Shown here: positions 54,429 to 62,666 of the stretch, one piece after another
Numbering within the stretch: the stretch's first letter is position 1
Layout of the letters: each line of letters starts with the position of its first letter
NCBI GenBank assembly: GCA_030426665.1
Contig: JAUHYD010000005.1
Coordinates: 219,880 to 283,879, forward strand
Reading direction: 5' to 3'
DNA from: Bacteroidia bacterium
GTDB taxonomy: Bacteria > Bacteroidota > Bacteroidia > Chitinophagales > Chitinophagaceae
Length of the DNA: 64,000 nt
Notes under the pieces: generated by a model
The model's input: the letters and a program-made list of their open reading frames with translations, nothing else
What the model was told of the DNA's origin: nothing
Database searches by the model: none
Program-made: the position numbers and the translations under genes

Positions 54429-57005
54429 ATGAAACATCTATCCATTTTTACATTTGTATTGCTATTTCTCTTAGCAAGCAACATTTGCATAGCAAAAGAA
54501 GTTCCGGCACCGGTGGCTCAAAAAGTAGCTTACCATTATCTATTGCAAAAAGGAGTAGCCTCTCTTAAGAATCAAGCCGACGTCAATATCATTTATACGT
54601 CGAAACATGATGGCACTGTTTCGTATTATGTTTATGGTACCGACCATTCTTTTGTTATTGTTTCCGGTGACGATGCTGTGATGCCTGTACTCGGGTATGC
54701 TGTTGACAACACCTTTAGCCCCGATCACATTCCGGGCCAGATTTCGTCTTTTCTTGATGGCTATTCTGAACAGATAGAAGCTGTTTCGGCAGCCAAGATA
54801 TCTGCCACGCCAGCAATCTCTGAATCATGGAACAACCTTATTCATAACATCGCAACAGGCACCGCCGCAAAAACAACGGCAGTCACACCGCTGACAACTA
54901 CCCACTGGAATCAGGTAGGCTATTACAATGCTGACTGCCCCTATGACTATGCAGGGGGAGGTCGCGCTGTTACGGGGTGTGTTGCCACTGCAATGGCACA
55001 AGTGATGAAGTACTGGAACTGGCCTGCCAACGGCACCGGAATCCACTCCTATTCTTCGTCTTGCTGCGGAATTCTGTCTGCTAACTTCGGTAGCACGACG
55101 TATAACTGGTCTTCTATGCCGGATAACGTAGTGTCGCCTAACCCGGCAGTTGCCAAACTGATGAGCCACGCCGGAATCAGTGTGGATATGAACTACAGTG
55201 CCGCTTCCAGCGGGGCCTTTGTAGTATCTTCCGCCAGTCCTGTAACAAACTGTGCAGAATATGCACTTAAAAACTATTTCAATTATAAGCCCACCTTGTC
55301 AGGTAAGGAAAGGTCATCCTACTCAGAGTCTGCATGGATAGCACTATTAAAAACGGAACTCGATGCCGCTCGTCCTATTGTCTTTGCAGGTTTTGGTTCG
55401 GGTGGTGGACATTGCTTTGTAGCAGACGGGTATGACGCTTCCAATTTCTTTCATATGAACTGGGGGTGGGGTGGCACCTCGGACGGGTACTTTAGTATTA
55501 ATGCGCTTAATCCCGGTGGTCTGGGAACGGGTGGTGGCAGTGGTGGTTACAACAGCAACCAGCAGGCTATAATAGGAATTCAGCCCAACAGTGGTACCCC
55601 AACGGCATCATTGCAGCTATACGATTATGTATATTCTACCGCATCGACAATTAACTACATTGCACCATTTACAATATCTACCAATATAGCAAACCCGGGC
55701 ACAACGGCGTTCAGCGGAAAATTTGCCGCAGCAGCATTTAACAGTTCCGGTACATTCGTGACATTCATTGATTCTATTACCGGCTTCTCACTGCCTGCAG
55801 GCTATTCGAGCGGCACAGTCAACTTTGCTACTACCGGGCTTTTGTCAATGTTGCCAGGCACCTATTCCATCGGCATTTTTTACAAATCTGCAACCAGTGA
55901 CTGGGTTGCTGTTGCAAACGCCGGAGCATACACTAACTTTCCAACAATGAATGTTGTAAATCACAACTCTATGCAAATGGCATCGGCAATGTCGCTCACG
56001 CCTACAACATTTGTTCAAGGTTCGCCTGCTTCGGTCAACCTTAACCTTCAGAACGATGGCGCTTCTTATACCGGCAGCTACGACCTTTCGCTATACAACC
56101 TTGATGGCACATTCAACTCTTCTATTCAAACCATGTCGGGTATGTCTCTGCCTGCCGGATATACTTATACAAGCCCCTTCCTCACTTTCAGCACTTCAAG
56201 TATTACGGCCGCTCCAGGAACCTATTTGCTGGCTACTACCTATTCTGTAGGTTCGTCATGGTATCTTTGTGGCACGGACTATTTTCTTAATCCTGTTTAC
56301 GTAACGGTGGTTGCACCTCCACCTAGTCCTGACATGTATGAAGTGAACAACACCATATCTACGGCGTATAACCTTCCCCTCACGTTTAGCGGTGATGTTG
56401 CTGCAAAAAGCACTACAGGTTCCAATATTCATGTTACGACAGATAATGACTATTACAAGATTGTGCTTGCGGCGGGCTATAACTACTCCATTACCGCAAG
56501 AGTAAATGATCTGGTAAGTTCTGATGATGCCACTCCATACTCTATTGACGTTCTTTGGACCTACTCAACCGACGGTGGTTCAAGCTGGTCGCCTGCCTAT
56601 TCTGATGTGATGACAGGAACAATAAACCTGAGCGGAGGAACCGGCGGCACTGTCCTCTTCAAGGTTTCACCTACATTCGCCGGCAATACCGGCACATACC
56701 TTCTGAAGCTATCTAACATAACGAGAACGGCGACAGTGGCGACGATTACTGATGTAAAACTCAACGAGGCAACAGTTTATCCGAATCCGGCAACAGACGT
56801 TATAAATGTTGACCTTACCGGAACAGGCGTACATAGTACGACCATTACGTTAATCGATGTTTCGGGAAAAACGGTTTATTCAAAAGATGTAAGCAATCAA
56901 CAATTAATAGAAATACCAGTTCACAACGTTGCCTCCGGCATATACTTTGTACGCCTGAACGCGGAGGGCGACGTCTTGACGAAGAAAGTAACAATAACGA
57001 GATAA
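54429..57005 (+). CDS. C10 family cysteine protease (streptopain-like) with T9SS tail
   Basis: Secreted cysteine protease of the SpeB/interpain type. 858 aa from ATG at 54,429; signal peptide (MKHLSIFTFVLLFLLASN). A prodomain (residues about 25-150: SFVIVSGDDAVMPVLGYAVD) precedes the catalytic domain with Cys184 (AVTGCVATAMAQVMKYWNWP) and His328 (GGGHCFVADGYD), then MNWGWGGTSDGYFSINALNP. Two Ig-like/CARDB-type repeats follow (about 410-640), a pre-peptidase-like domain (NDYYKIVLAAGYNYSITARV) and from about residue 783 (VYPNPATD) a type A T9SS sorting domain ending KKVTITR. A terminator follows. Confidence 0.92.
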   Translation: MKHLSIFTFVLLFLLASNICIAKEVPAPVAQKVAYHYLLQKGVASLKNQADVNIIYTSKHDGTVSYYVYGTDHSFVIVSGDDAVMPVLGYAVDNTFSPDHIPGQISSFLDGYSEQIEAVSAAKISATPAISESWNNLIHNIATGTAAKTTAVTPLTTTHWNQVGYYNADCPYDYAGGGRAVTGCVATAMAQVMKYWNWPANGTGIHSYSSSCCGILSANFGSTTYNWSSMPDNVVSPNPAVAKLMSHAGISVDMNYSAASSGAFVVSSASPVTNCAEYALKNYFNYKPTLSGKERSSYSESAWIALLKTELDAARPIVFAGFGSGGGHCFVADGYDASNFFHMNWGWGGTSDGYFSINALNPGGLGTGGGSGGYNSNQQAIIGIQPNSGTPTASLQLYDYVYSTASTINYIAPFTISTNIANPGTTAFSGKFAAAAFNSSGTFVTFIDSITGFSLPAGYSSGTVNFATTGLLSMLPGTYSIGIFYKSATSDWVAVANAGAYTNFPTMNVVNHNSMQMASAMSLTPTTFVQGSPASVNLNLQNDGASYTGSYDLSLYNLDGTFNSSIQTMSGMSLPAGYTYTSPFLTFSTSSITAAPGTYLLATTYSVGSSWYLCGTDYFLNPVYVTVVAPPPSPDMYEVNNTISTAYNLPLTFSGDVAAKSTTGSNIHVTTDNDYYKIVLAAGYNYSITARVNDLVSSDDATPYSIDVLWTYSTDGGSSWSPAYSDVMTGTINLSGGTGGTVLFKVSPTFAGNTGTYLLKLSNITRTATVATITDVKLNEATVYPNPATDVINVDLTGTGVHSTTITLIDVSGKTVYSKDVSNQQLIEIPVHNVASGIYFVRLNAEGDVLTKKVTITR

Positions 57006-57029
57006 CCCCAATTCATACAGCATGAACAC

Positions 57030-57066
57030 AAAACAGCATTCCAAGTCGAAAACGGAATGCTGTTTT
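57030..57066 (+). terminator. Hairpin terminator after the C10 peptidase gene
   Basis: Perfect 13-bp stem AAAACAGCATTCC ... GGAATGCTGTTTT with an 11-nt loop; the T-run forms the end of the stem. Overlaps the start of the next gene's -7 box. Confidence 0.75.
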
Positions 57067-57073
57067 AAATTTG
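57066..57073 (+). promoter_or_regulatory. Possible -7 box of the next gene
   Basis: TAAATTTG, 18 bp before the ATG at 57,092; its first base is the last base of the terminator stem. No -33 TTTG. Confidence 0.3.
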
Positions 57074-57091
57074 TAAATTAAGAACAGAAAA

Positions 57092-57577
57092 ATGACAAGA
57101 ATATTTACAATCTGCATACTCACGTTGCTTACAGCACCATGCTTATCATGCATTGGGCAAATGGCAGGCACTGTAGGACCTCACCTTATAGTTTACAAAA
57201 CAAAAGGAAACTATAATAACCTGGTACCAGTGCTACTTTCCAATGACAAAAAGTCTATTATCAGCTACCCCGCTCCAGGCGACATTCGTGCAGGTGGCAA
57301 GAGCACACTACCAACACGACTAAAAAAGGGATACCTGATAGACAATAGGGGCATAAACGAAAATGTAGCCTTTCTGAACATCACTTATGCTGAATACGGG
57401 AAGCTGACAGAAGCTCCTACCGTGGATAAACTATACGGAATGATTAAGGACAAAGACCCATTGGTATCTATGTGTGACTGCGGACTAAAAGACTCATTCA
57501 GAAAACCAAAATCAAAAGTAAACTCAATGATATGCTGGCGCAGACTTTTCCGGAAATGTACTGCTATCAAACGTTGA
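57092..57577 (+). CDS. Hypothetical small lipoprotein-like protein, C-terminus probably frameshifted
   Basis: 161 aa as read. Hydrophobic N-terminus (ILTLLTAPCLSC, lipobox-like CLSC). The core has LIVYKTKGNYNNLVPVLLSN, IISYPAPGDIRAGGK and KGYLIDNRGINENVAFLNIT, then EYGKLTEAPTVDKLYGMI and KDPLVSMCDCG, a pattern I recognise from small lipoproteins of unknown function. After codon 143 the frame becomes basic and unlike protein (ICWRRLFRKC). The frame one base back encodes LNDMLAQTFPEMYCYQTLTR and ends at 57,591. One A missing from the run at 57,520-57,522 explains it. Confidence 0.6.
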   Translation: MTRIFTICILTLLTAPCLSCIGQMAGTVGPHLIVYKTKGNYNNLVPVLLSNDKKSIISYPAPGDIRAGGKSTLPTRLKKGYLIDNRGINENVAFLNITYAEYGKLTEAPTVDKLYGMIKDKDPLVSMCDCGLKDSFRKPKSKVNSMICWRRLFRKCTAIKR

Positions 57578-57599
57578 CAAGGTTCTACTAAATAACAGC

Positions 57600-58082
57600 T
57601 TAACCTGTCGCATCCTCATCTGCCGGCAAAACTGCCATCCTTATATAATCTGTCGGGGGAACTTTTACCCCCTGTTCGCTAATCAATCTGTTTATCTGTG
57701 CCCGATGGTGTACCGAGTGACAGTTGAGCTGAAATACAATATCCTTCAACAATACTTTTAACTTACTTCGGTCATTCCCGGTGAAGTACACAAAACTTTC
57801 AAGTTCGGCTTCGCTCGCAGCATTCAGGTAAGACAGCCACCCTGCATAACTCTTTTCCCACTCCTGTGCCAACTGCTGCTCAGAAAAAACCGTTCCGAAC
57901 CAACCCAGTTCGCTATCAGGTTGGTCACCGACTAACCTGTTCAACCACTTATTCTGAGATGTTATCAGGTGGCTGAATAACCGAACGGCTTCCGCTTTTT
58001 CCGGCAATGTGAGAATGGTATCGAGCAGCATTGTGTTTGCCCGGTTGTTATAGGAGAAGTAATCCTGTAAGTATTTCTTCAT
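57600..58082 (-). CDS. DinB-like four-helix metal-binding protein
   Basis: 160 aa from ATG at 58,082; an in-frame start ten codons earlier overlaps the previous gene's end region. DinB/YfiT-like fold: N-terminal YLQDYFSYNNRANTMLLDTI, FSHLITSQNKWLNRLVGD with the first His, and HSVHHRAQINRLISEQGVKV with two metal-ligand histidines. The DinB family is often metal-dependent thiol or nucleophile transferase. It is the last gene of a four-gene minus-strand operon, 38 bp after a small lipoprotein gene. Confidence 0.82.
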   Translation of the reverse strand: MKKYLQDYFSYNNRANTMLLDTILTLPEKAEAVRLFSHLITSQNKWLNRLVGDQPDSELGWFGTVFSEQQLAQEWEKSYAGWLSYLNAASEAELESFVYFTGNDRSKLKVLLKDIVFQLNCHSVHHRAQINRLISEQGVKVPPTDYIRMAVLPADEDATG

Positions 58083-58120
58083 AACACTAATATAAGCACT
58101 AAAGCATTTCAACTAAAGAA

Positions 58121-58402
58121 CTACTGCGACAATATCTCCTGCCTGCAGTGAATCAAATCTGTGTCCTTCGCCAACTCGTCAATGTGTGCAAAAGCGTCCA
58201 GCTCATTGGGGTATTTCAGCATCATTTTATCCAATACACAATCGCAATAGCTATCGGCCTGCTCTTCGCTTGCCCAGTCACTTGCTTCCTCTACACAAAC
58301 CTCATGAAACTTTCGCTGATTGGCGCCGCTCCAGAAATCGGTGCAAGAAGATATTGTGACCACCGCAAGAAGCACACAAATAGTATAAACTTTAGTCCTC
58401 AT
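58121..58402 (-). CDS. Small Cys-rich lipoprotein, paralogue A
   Basis: 93 aa from ATG at 58,402; in-frame start codons upstream overlap the preceding gene. Signal with lipobox ISSC (VYTICVLLAVVTISSCTD). The mature part reads FHEVCVEEASDWASEEQADS, YCDCVLDKMMLKYPNELDAF and LIHCRQEILSQ. Cysteines and YCDCV...KYP match the gene at 58,854-59,126, so the two are paralogues in one operon. Function unknown. Confidence 0.75.
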   Translation of the reverse strand: MRTKVYTICVLLAVVTISSCTDFWSGANQRKFHEVCVEEASDWASEEQADSYCDCVLDKMMLKYPNELDAFAHIDELAKDTDLIHCRQEILSQ

Positions 58403-58421
58403 AATCTTTAAAAACATTGTT

Positions 58422-58832
58422 TTACCAATTACATTCACAATCTGTAAATCCGGTATTCGTACGTTCAAACAAAAACTTCTCTTTATCCTTTGCCCTGATG
58501 TAAATCATATTGCTGATGGCCGAGCCCTCCAGCTGGAAACTATAAATCCCTGTAGCTGTATCTTTCCCCTGCTCTTCCCATACTATTTCGGTGCCTCCGG
58601 ACATTAAAACCGTACTACGAACCTTCTTAATTGGGATACCATACTCTGGTTTATTATACCTTATGTACCCATACTCCCAATCTTTGTCAATCAGGGTAAA
58701 TCTGAGGTGCAAATTATTCTTGTCAGAAGATTTAAAACAATAGGAAACCTGAGCTGCTGCCGGGCATGCACACAAAAAGCATAGCAATACAGCACAAGCG
58801 ACCCAAGACCAAATTCCAGCGGATATCTTCAT
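58422..58832 (-). CDS. Hypothetical secreted protein
   Basis: 136 aa from ATG at 58,832. Signal peptide (residues 1-28, SWVACAVLLCFLCACPAAAQ). The mature part is beta-rich (VSYCFKSSDKNNLHLRFTLI, DWEYGYIRYNKPEYGIPIKK, TATGIYSFQLEGSAISNMIY) and ends with TNTGFTDCECNW. No family recognised. It lies between the two lipoprotein paralogues with 21- and 19-bp gaps, so all are cotranscribed. Confidence 0.65.
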   Translation of the reverse strand: MKISAGIWSWVACAVLLCFLCACPAAAQVSYCFKSSDKNNLHLRFTLIDKDWEYGYIRYNKPEYGIPIKKVRSTVLMSGGTEIVWEEQGKDTATGIYSFQLEGSAISNMIYIRAKDKEKFLFERTNTGFTDCECNW

Positions 58833-58853
58833 ATACTCTAACAATCTAACAAA

Positions 58854-59126
58854 TTATTTAAGAATAGGTATCCGGCATTGCTGAATCTCCGGGTCTCGGG
58901 AAATAGTTTCTACATTGTCGATTGCATCATTTACATCGGGGTATTTTTCAAGTACCTTTATCATTACACAATCACAATACGTTTTTACCTTTCCGGGGTC
59001 ATCCACCCACTTCTTGGTATCATCTACACATGCATTATAAAATGAATCTTTGTCGCTTTGCGTCCACCGTCCCTGGCAAGAGTACAGCGACAAACTAACA
59101 GCCAAAATAACCAAAATCCTTTTCAT
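58854..59126 (-). CDS. Small Cys-rich lipoprotein, paralogue B
   Basis: 90 aa from ATG at 59,126 (MKRILVILAVSLSLYSC); lipobox LYSC. Mature part FYNACVDDTKKWVDDPGKVK, TYCDCVMIKVLEKYPDVNDA and EIQQCRIPILK. It shares with the gene at 58,121-58,402 the spacing of C...YCDCV...KYP...C and a similar length. First gene of the four-gene operon; a near-consensus TACTTTTA box lies about 30 bp before it. Function unknown. Confidence 0.72.
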   Translation of the reverse strand: MKRILVILAVSLSLYSCQGRWTQSDKDSFYNACVDDTKKWVDDPGKVKTYCDCVMIKVLEKYPDVNDAIDNVETISRDPEIQQCRIPILK

Positions 59127-59222
59127 AAGTAAAGCTATATACTGTAAAAGTAGCCAATATGCAGGCAATAGCATCATTTAGAAAACTAATCATTTACGTC
59201 CTGATTAACAGACTTAATTGGT

Positions 59223-59230
59223 TACATTTG
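59223..59230 (+). promoter_or_regulatory. Possible -7 box of the mfd promoter
   Basis: TACATTTG, only seven bases before the mfd ATG, so the mRNA would be leaderless or nearly so. No -33 TTTG. Confidence 0.4.
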
Positions 59231-59237
59231 CACCCCG

Positions 59238-62200
59238 ATGAATCTTGAGGTATTGCAGGGTTTGTACCAAAATGACATCCGCATAAAACAAATTGCGGCA
59301 GGATTCTCATTGCCCGGACATAAGCTACGAGTGTACCTCGACAATCTTCGGGGCTCTTCCATAAACTTTATTGCGGCTGCACTATGGCAACTTACCGATG
59401 CTAACCACGTATTTATCCTTAACGACAAAGAAGAAGCAGCTTATTTTCATAATGACATCGAACACCTAACCAAGGGTCTGGATGTCTGCTTTTTCCCGGA
59501 TTCCTTTAAACGTGCAGGTAACTTCAGCGAGCTGAACAGCAGCCACGTAATGCTGAGAACAGAAGCACTTACAAAGTTTGCCAAGGAGAATGCGCACAAA
59601 AAAGTATTGGTAACATACCCGGAAGCGCTGTTTGAACATGTAGTGAACCCTAGTTCACTCACTGGCAATACCATAAGTATTAAGGTTGGAGAAATCCTGA
59701 ACATCGATGCACTATTGGAGCAGTTTGTGACTCTTGGATTCCGGCGAGAAGACTTTGTATATGAACCCGGGCAGTTTGCTATGCGGGGTGGCATTTTAGA
59801 TATTTATTCTTTCGGCAATGAACACCCTTACCGTATAGAGTTATTCGACATTGAGGTTGACAGCATCAGAATATTCAACCCGGAAACACAACTATCAGAG
59901 AGAAAGCTGCTACAGGTGTCTATTCTGCCAAATGTTGAAACAAAATTCGATTCTACCGACAAGATATCGCTGCTGGACTTCTTGCCGGCCAATACGATGA
60001 TATGGGCTAAAGACTTGAATTTCACCATTGGGAAACTGGCAAAAATGGCTGCCGACATGCCCGATAAAATGGAAACAGGTCAAGTGGCCATAGACCACGA
60101 TGAAGGGTGGCTGAAGGAAATATCGAAATCGGACTTTGAAACGGATGGCACCTGGCAACAAAAGATAAAAGACCGACATTTACTGGAGTGGTACAATCAC
60201 TCTCTGGAGATGATAACAGAAGAGCCTATCGACGCATCGTTCCAGTTTGCTACCGATGAACAACCAGTATTCAACAGACAATTCAATATGCTGATTGCTG
60301 ACTTGCAAAAGCATATCAGCAACAAATACGTACCCTACATATTTGCGGAGAACCCGAAACAGTTAGAACGCCTGCGTAGCATCTTTGACGACCTGAATGC
60401 CGGCATAAATTTCGTCGCGATACCTACTTCCATCAGCAAGGGATTTATTGACCATGATAAAAAAGTAATCTGCTACACTGACCACCAGATATTTCAGCGG
60501 TATCACAAGTACAATGTAAAGCAGGCCTACTCCAAGGGCAAAGCCCTGACCATGCGTGCGCTACGGGAGCTTACACCCGGCGACTTTGTCACACATATAG
60601 ACCATGGTGTCGGCACTTACAGCGGGCTGCAGAAGATAGAGGTAAACGGCAACATGCAAGAGGCCATACGCATACTGTACAAAGACAACGATGTACTTTA
60701 TGTGAATATCAACTCGCTACACAAAATAAGCAAGTACACCGGCAAGGAGGGGACAACACCACGCGTAAATAAGCTGGGCAGCGACGCATGGCAAAAACTG
60801 AAGACAAAAACAAAAAAGCAGGTCAAAGACATTGCAGCCGACCTGATAAAACTGTATGCCAAAAGGAAGGCATCGGAGGGGTTTGCCTTCTCTCCAGATA
60901 GCTATATGCAGACAGAGCTGGAAGCCTCCTTCTTTTATGAAGACACGCCCGACCAGGGTAAGGCAACGGCTGATGTAAAGCGCGACATGGAATCCCCGTC
61001 ACCAATGGACAGATTAGTTTGTGGTGATGTAGGTTTCGGAAAAACGGAGATAGCTGTGCGAGCAGCGTTCAAAGCTGTTGCAGACAGCAAACAGGCGGCG
61101 GTACTGGTACCTACAACCATTCTGGCATTTCAGCACTACAATACCTTTAAAGAGCGATTGGCAGATTTCCCCTGCAATGTTGATTACATCAATCGTTTCA
61201 AGAGCGCCAAGGAGAAAAAGGAAACTTTCAAGCGACTAGAGGAAGGTAAGATTGACATCATCATAGGCACCCATTCCCTGCTGGGGAAAGATGTTAAGTT
61301 TAAGGACTTAGGTGTACTCATCATTGATGAAGAACAGAAATTCGGGGTGGGCTCTAAAGAAAAATTACGACAGCTAAAAGCCAATGTCGACACGCTGATA
61401 CTTACCGCTACGCCTATTCCCCGTACGCTACAGTTCTCGTTGATGAATGCACGGGACCTGAGTATTATTAACACCCCGCCGCCCAACAGGCAACCGGTAC
61501 ATACAGAAGTCTTAGTATTTGACGAATACGCAATTCGTGATGCGATATACTATGAAACGGAAAGAGGCGGGCAGGTGTTCTTTATACACAACAGAGTACA
61601 AAGCCTGCCGGAAATGGTGGCTTTGCTACGCAACCTCTGCCCCGATTTAAGCATCGGAATGGCGCATGGACAAATGGAAGGACATCAGCTGGAAGATGCG
61701 CTGTATAAGTTCATTGAAAGAAAGTACGACGTGCTTTGTTGTACAAATATTGTTGAAAGCGGTGTAGATATTGCCAATGCGAATACCATCATTATCAATA
61801 ATGCTCACCAGTTCGGGCTGAGTGATCTGCATCAGCTGCGCGGACGTGTGGGGCGTAGTAATCAGAAAGCATTCTGCTATCTGGTAGCACCTCCGATGAG
61901 CTTATTGCCCGGCGACAGCCGTAAAAGATTACAAACGCTTGAACAGTTTAATGAGCTAGGTAGCGGTTTTCAAATTTCCATGCGCGACCTCGATATACGT
62001 GGCGCCGGCAACCTGCTTGGTGGCGAACAAAGCGGTTTTATTGCAGAGATAGGATTCGAGATGTATCAGAAGATTCTGGCAGAAGCGATGCGGGAGCTGA
62101 AAACATCTGACTTCAAAGACGTATTTAAAGAAGAGCTCGAGCGCAAGAAAGACTTTGTAAGTGACTGTACAATAGATACAGATTTAGAAATAATGATTCC

Positions 62201-62624
62201 GGATACCTACGTAGAGAATATCACCGAGCGACTATCACTATACACACAGCTGGATGATTTAGATTCCGAAGATGACATGATAAAATTTGCAGCCGACCTG
62301 CAGGACCGCTTTGGCCCTATTCCTGCTCAGGTGGAGGCTTTGTTTACCACCCTCCGATGCCGTCTGGCGGCTTGTGAACTCGGCTTCGAAAAACTGATAC
62401 TTAAAAACGAGCAGTTGCGTCTTTACTTCGTTTCTAACCCTGACTCTCCCTACTTTGAGTCCGATACTTTTAACCATATACTTAACTACATACAAACACG
62501 CACCACCAACGCGCGTCTGAAGCAGGTAGGTAAAAACTTTATGCTGATAGTAGATCGAATAAAGAGCATGAAGGATGTGCACAAACTACTTAGTGCCATG
62601 CAAATAAAGGTTACCGCTAAGTAA
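59238..62624 (+). CDS. mfd: Transcription-repair coupling factor
   Basis: DNA translocase that removes stalled RNA polymerase and recruits UvrA. 1128 aa (E. coli 1148). N-terminal UvrB-like homology module (FFPDSFKRAGNFSELNSSHV, EPGQFAMRGGILDIYSFGNE), the RNA-polymerase-interacting domain near residues 450-540 (THIDHGVGTYSGLQKIEV), and the RecG-like helicase: Walker A GDVGFGKTE at 596-604, Walker B DEEQ at 697-700, then TATPIPRTLQFSLMNARDLS, VESGVDIANANTIIINNAHQ and LRGRVGRSNQKAFCYL. TRG and C-terminal D7 follow. Single gene; its stop codon lies in a hairpin. Confidence 0.96.
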   Translation: MNLEVLQGLYQNDIRIKQIAAGFSLPGHKLRVYLDNLRGSSINFIAAALWQLTDANHVFILNDKEEAAYFHNDIEHLTKGLDVCFFPDSFKRAGNFSELNSSHVMLRTEALTKFAKENAHKKVLVTYPEALFEHVVNPSSLTGNTISIKVGEILNIDALLEQFVTLGFRREDFVYEPGQFAMRGGILDIYSFGNEHPYRIELFDIEVDSIRIFNPETQLSERKLLQVSILPNVETKFDSTDKISLLDFLPANTMIWAKDLNFTIGKLAKMAADMPDKMETGQVAIDHDEGWLKEISKSDFETDGTWQQKIKDRHLLEWYNHSLEMITEEPIDASFQFATDEQPVFNRQFNMLIADLQKHISNKYVPYIFAENPKQLERLRSIFDDLNAGINFVAIPTSISKGFIDHDKKVICYTDHQIFQRYHKYNVKQAYSKGKALTMRALRELTPGDFVTHIDHGVGTYSGLQKIEVNGNMQEAIRILYKDNDVLYVNINSLHKISKYTGKEGTTPRVNKLGSDAWQKLKTKTKKQVKDIAADLIKLYAKRKASEGFAFSPDSYMQTELEASFFYEDTPDQGKATADVKRDMESPSPMDRLVCGDVGFGKTEIAVRAAFKAVADSKQAAVLVPTTILAFQHYNTFKERLADFPCNVDYINRFKSAKEKKETFKRLEEGKIDIIIGTHSLLGKDVKFKDLGVLIIDEEQKFGVGSKEKLRQLKANVDTLILTATPIPRTLQFSLMNARDLSIINTPPPNRQPVHTEVLVFDEYAIRDAIYYETERGGQVFFIHNRVQSLPEMVALLRNLCPDLSIGMAHGQMEGHQLEDALYKFIERKYDVLCCTNIVESGVDIANANTIIINNAHQFGLSDLHQLRGRVGRSNQKAFCYLVAPPMSLLPGDSRKRLQTLEQFNELGSGFQISMRDLDIRGAGNLLGGEQSGFIAEIGFEMYQKILAEAMRELKTSDFKDVFKEELERKKDFVSDCTIDTDLEIMIPDTYVENITERLSLYTQLDDLDSEDDMIKFAADLQDRFGPIPAQVEALFTTLRCRLAACELGFEKLILKNEQLRLYFVSNPDSPYFESDTFNHILNYIQTRTTNARLKQVGKNFMLIVDRIKSMKDVHKLLSAMQIKVTAK

Positions 62625-62632
62625 CCTTTATT
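62603..62632. terminator. Hairpin spanning the mfd stop codon
   Basis: AATAAAGGTTAC-CGCTAA-GTAACCTTTATT, 12-bp perfect stem that includes the mfd TAA, between convergent genes. Only a modest T content follows, so its termination strength is uncertain. Confidence 0.55.
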
Positions 62633-62666
62633 CTCCCTTTCCTAAAATATTTCAATAGTAACAGCG

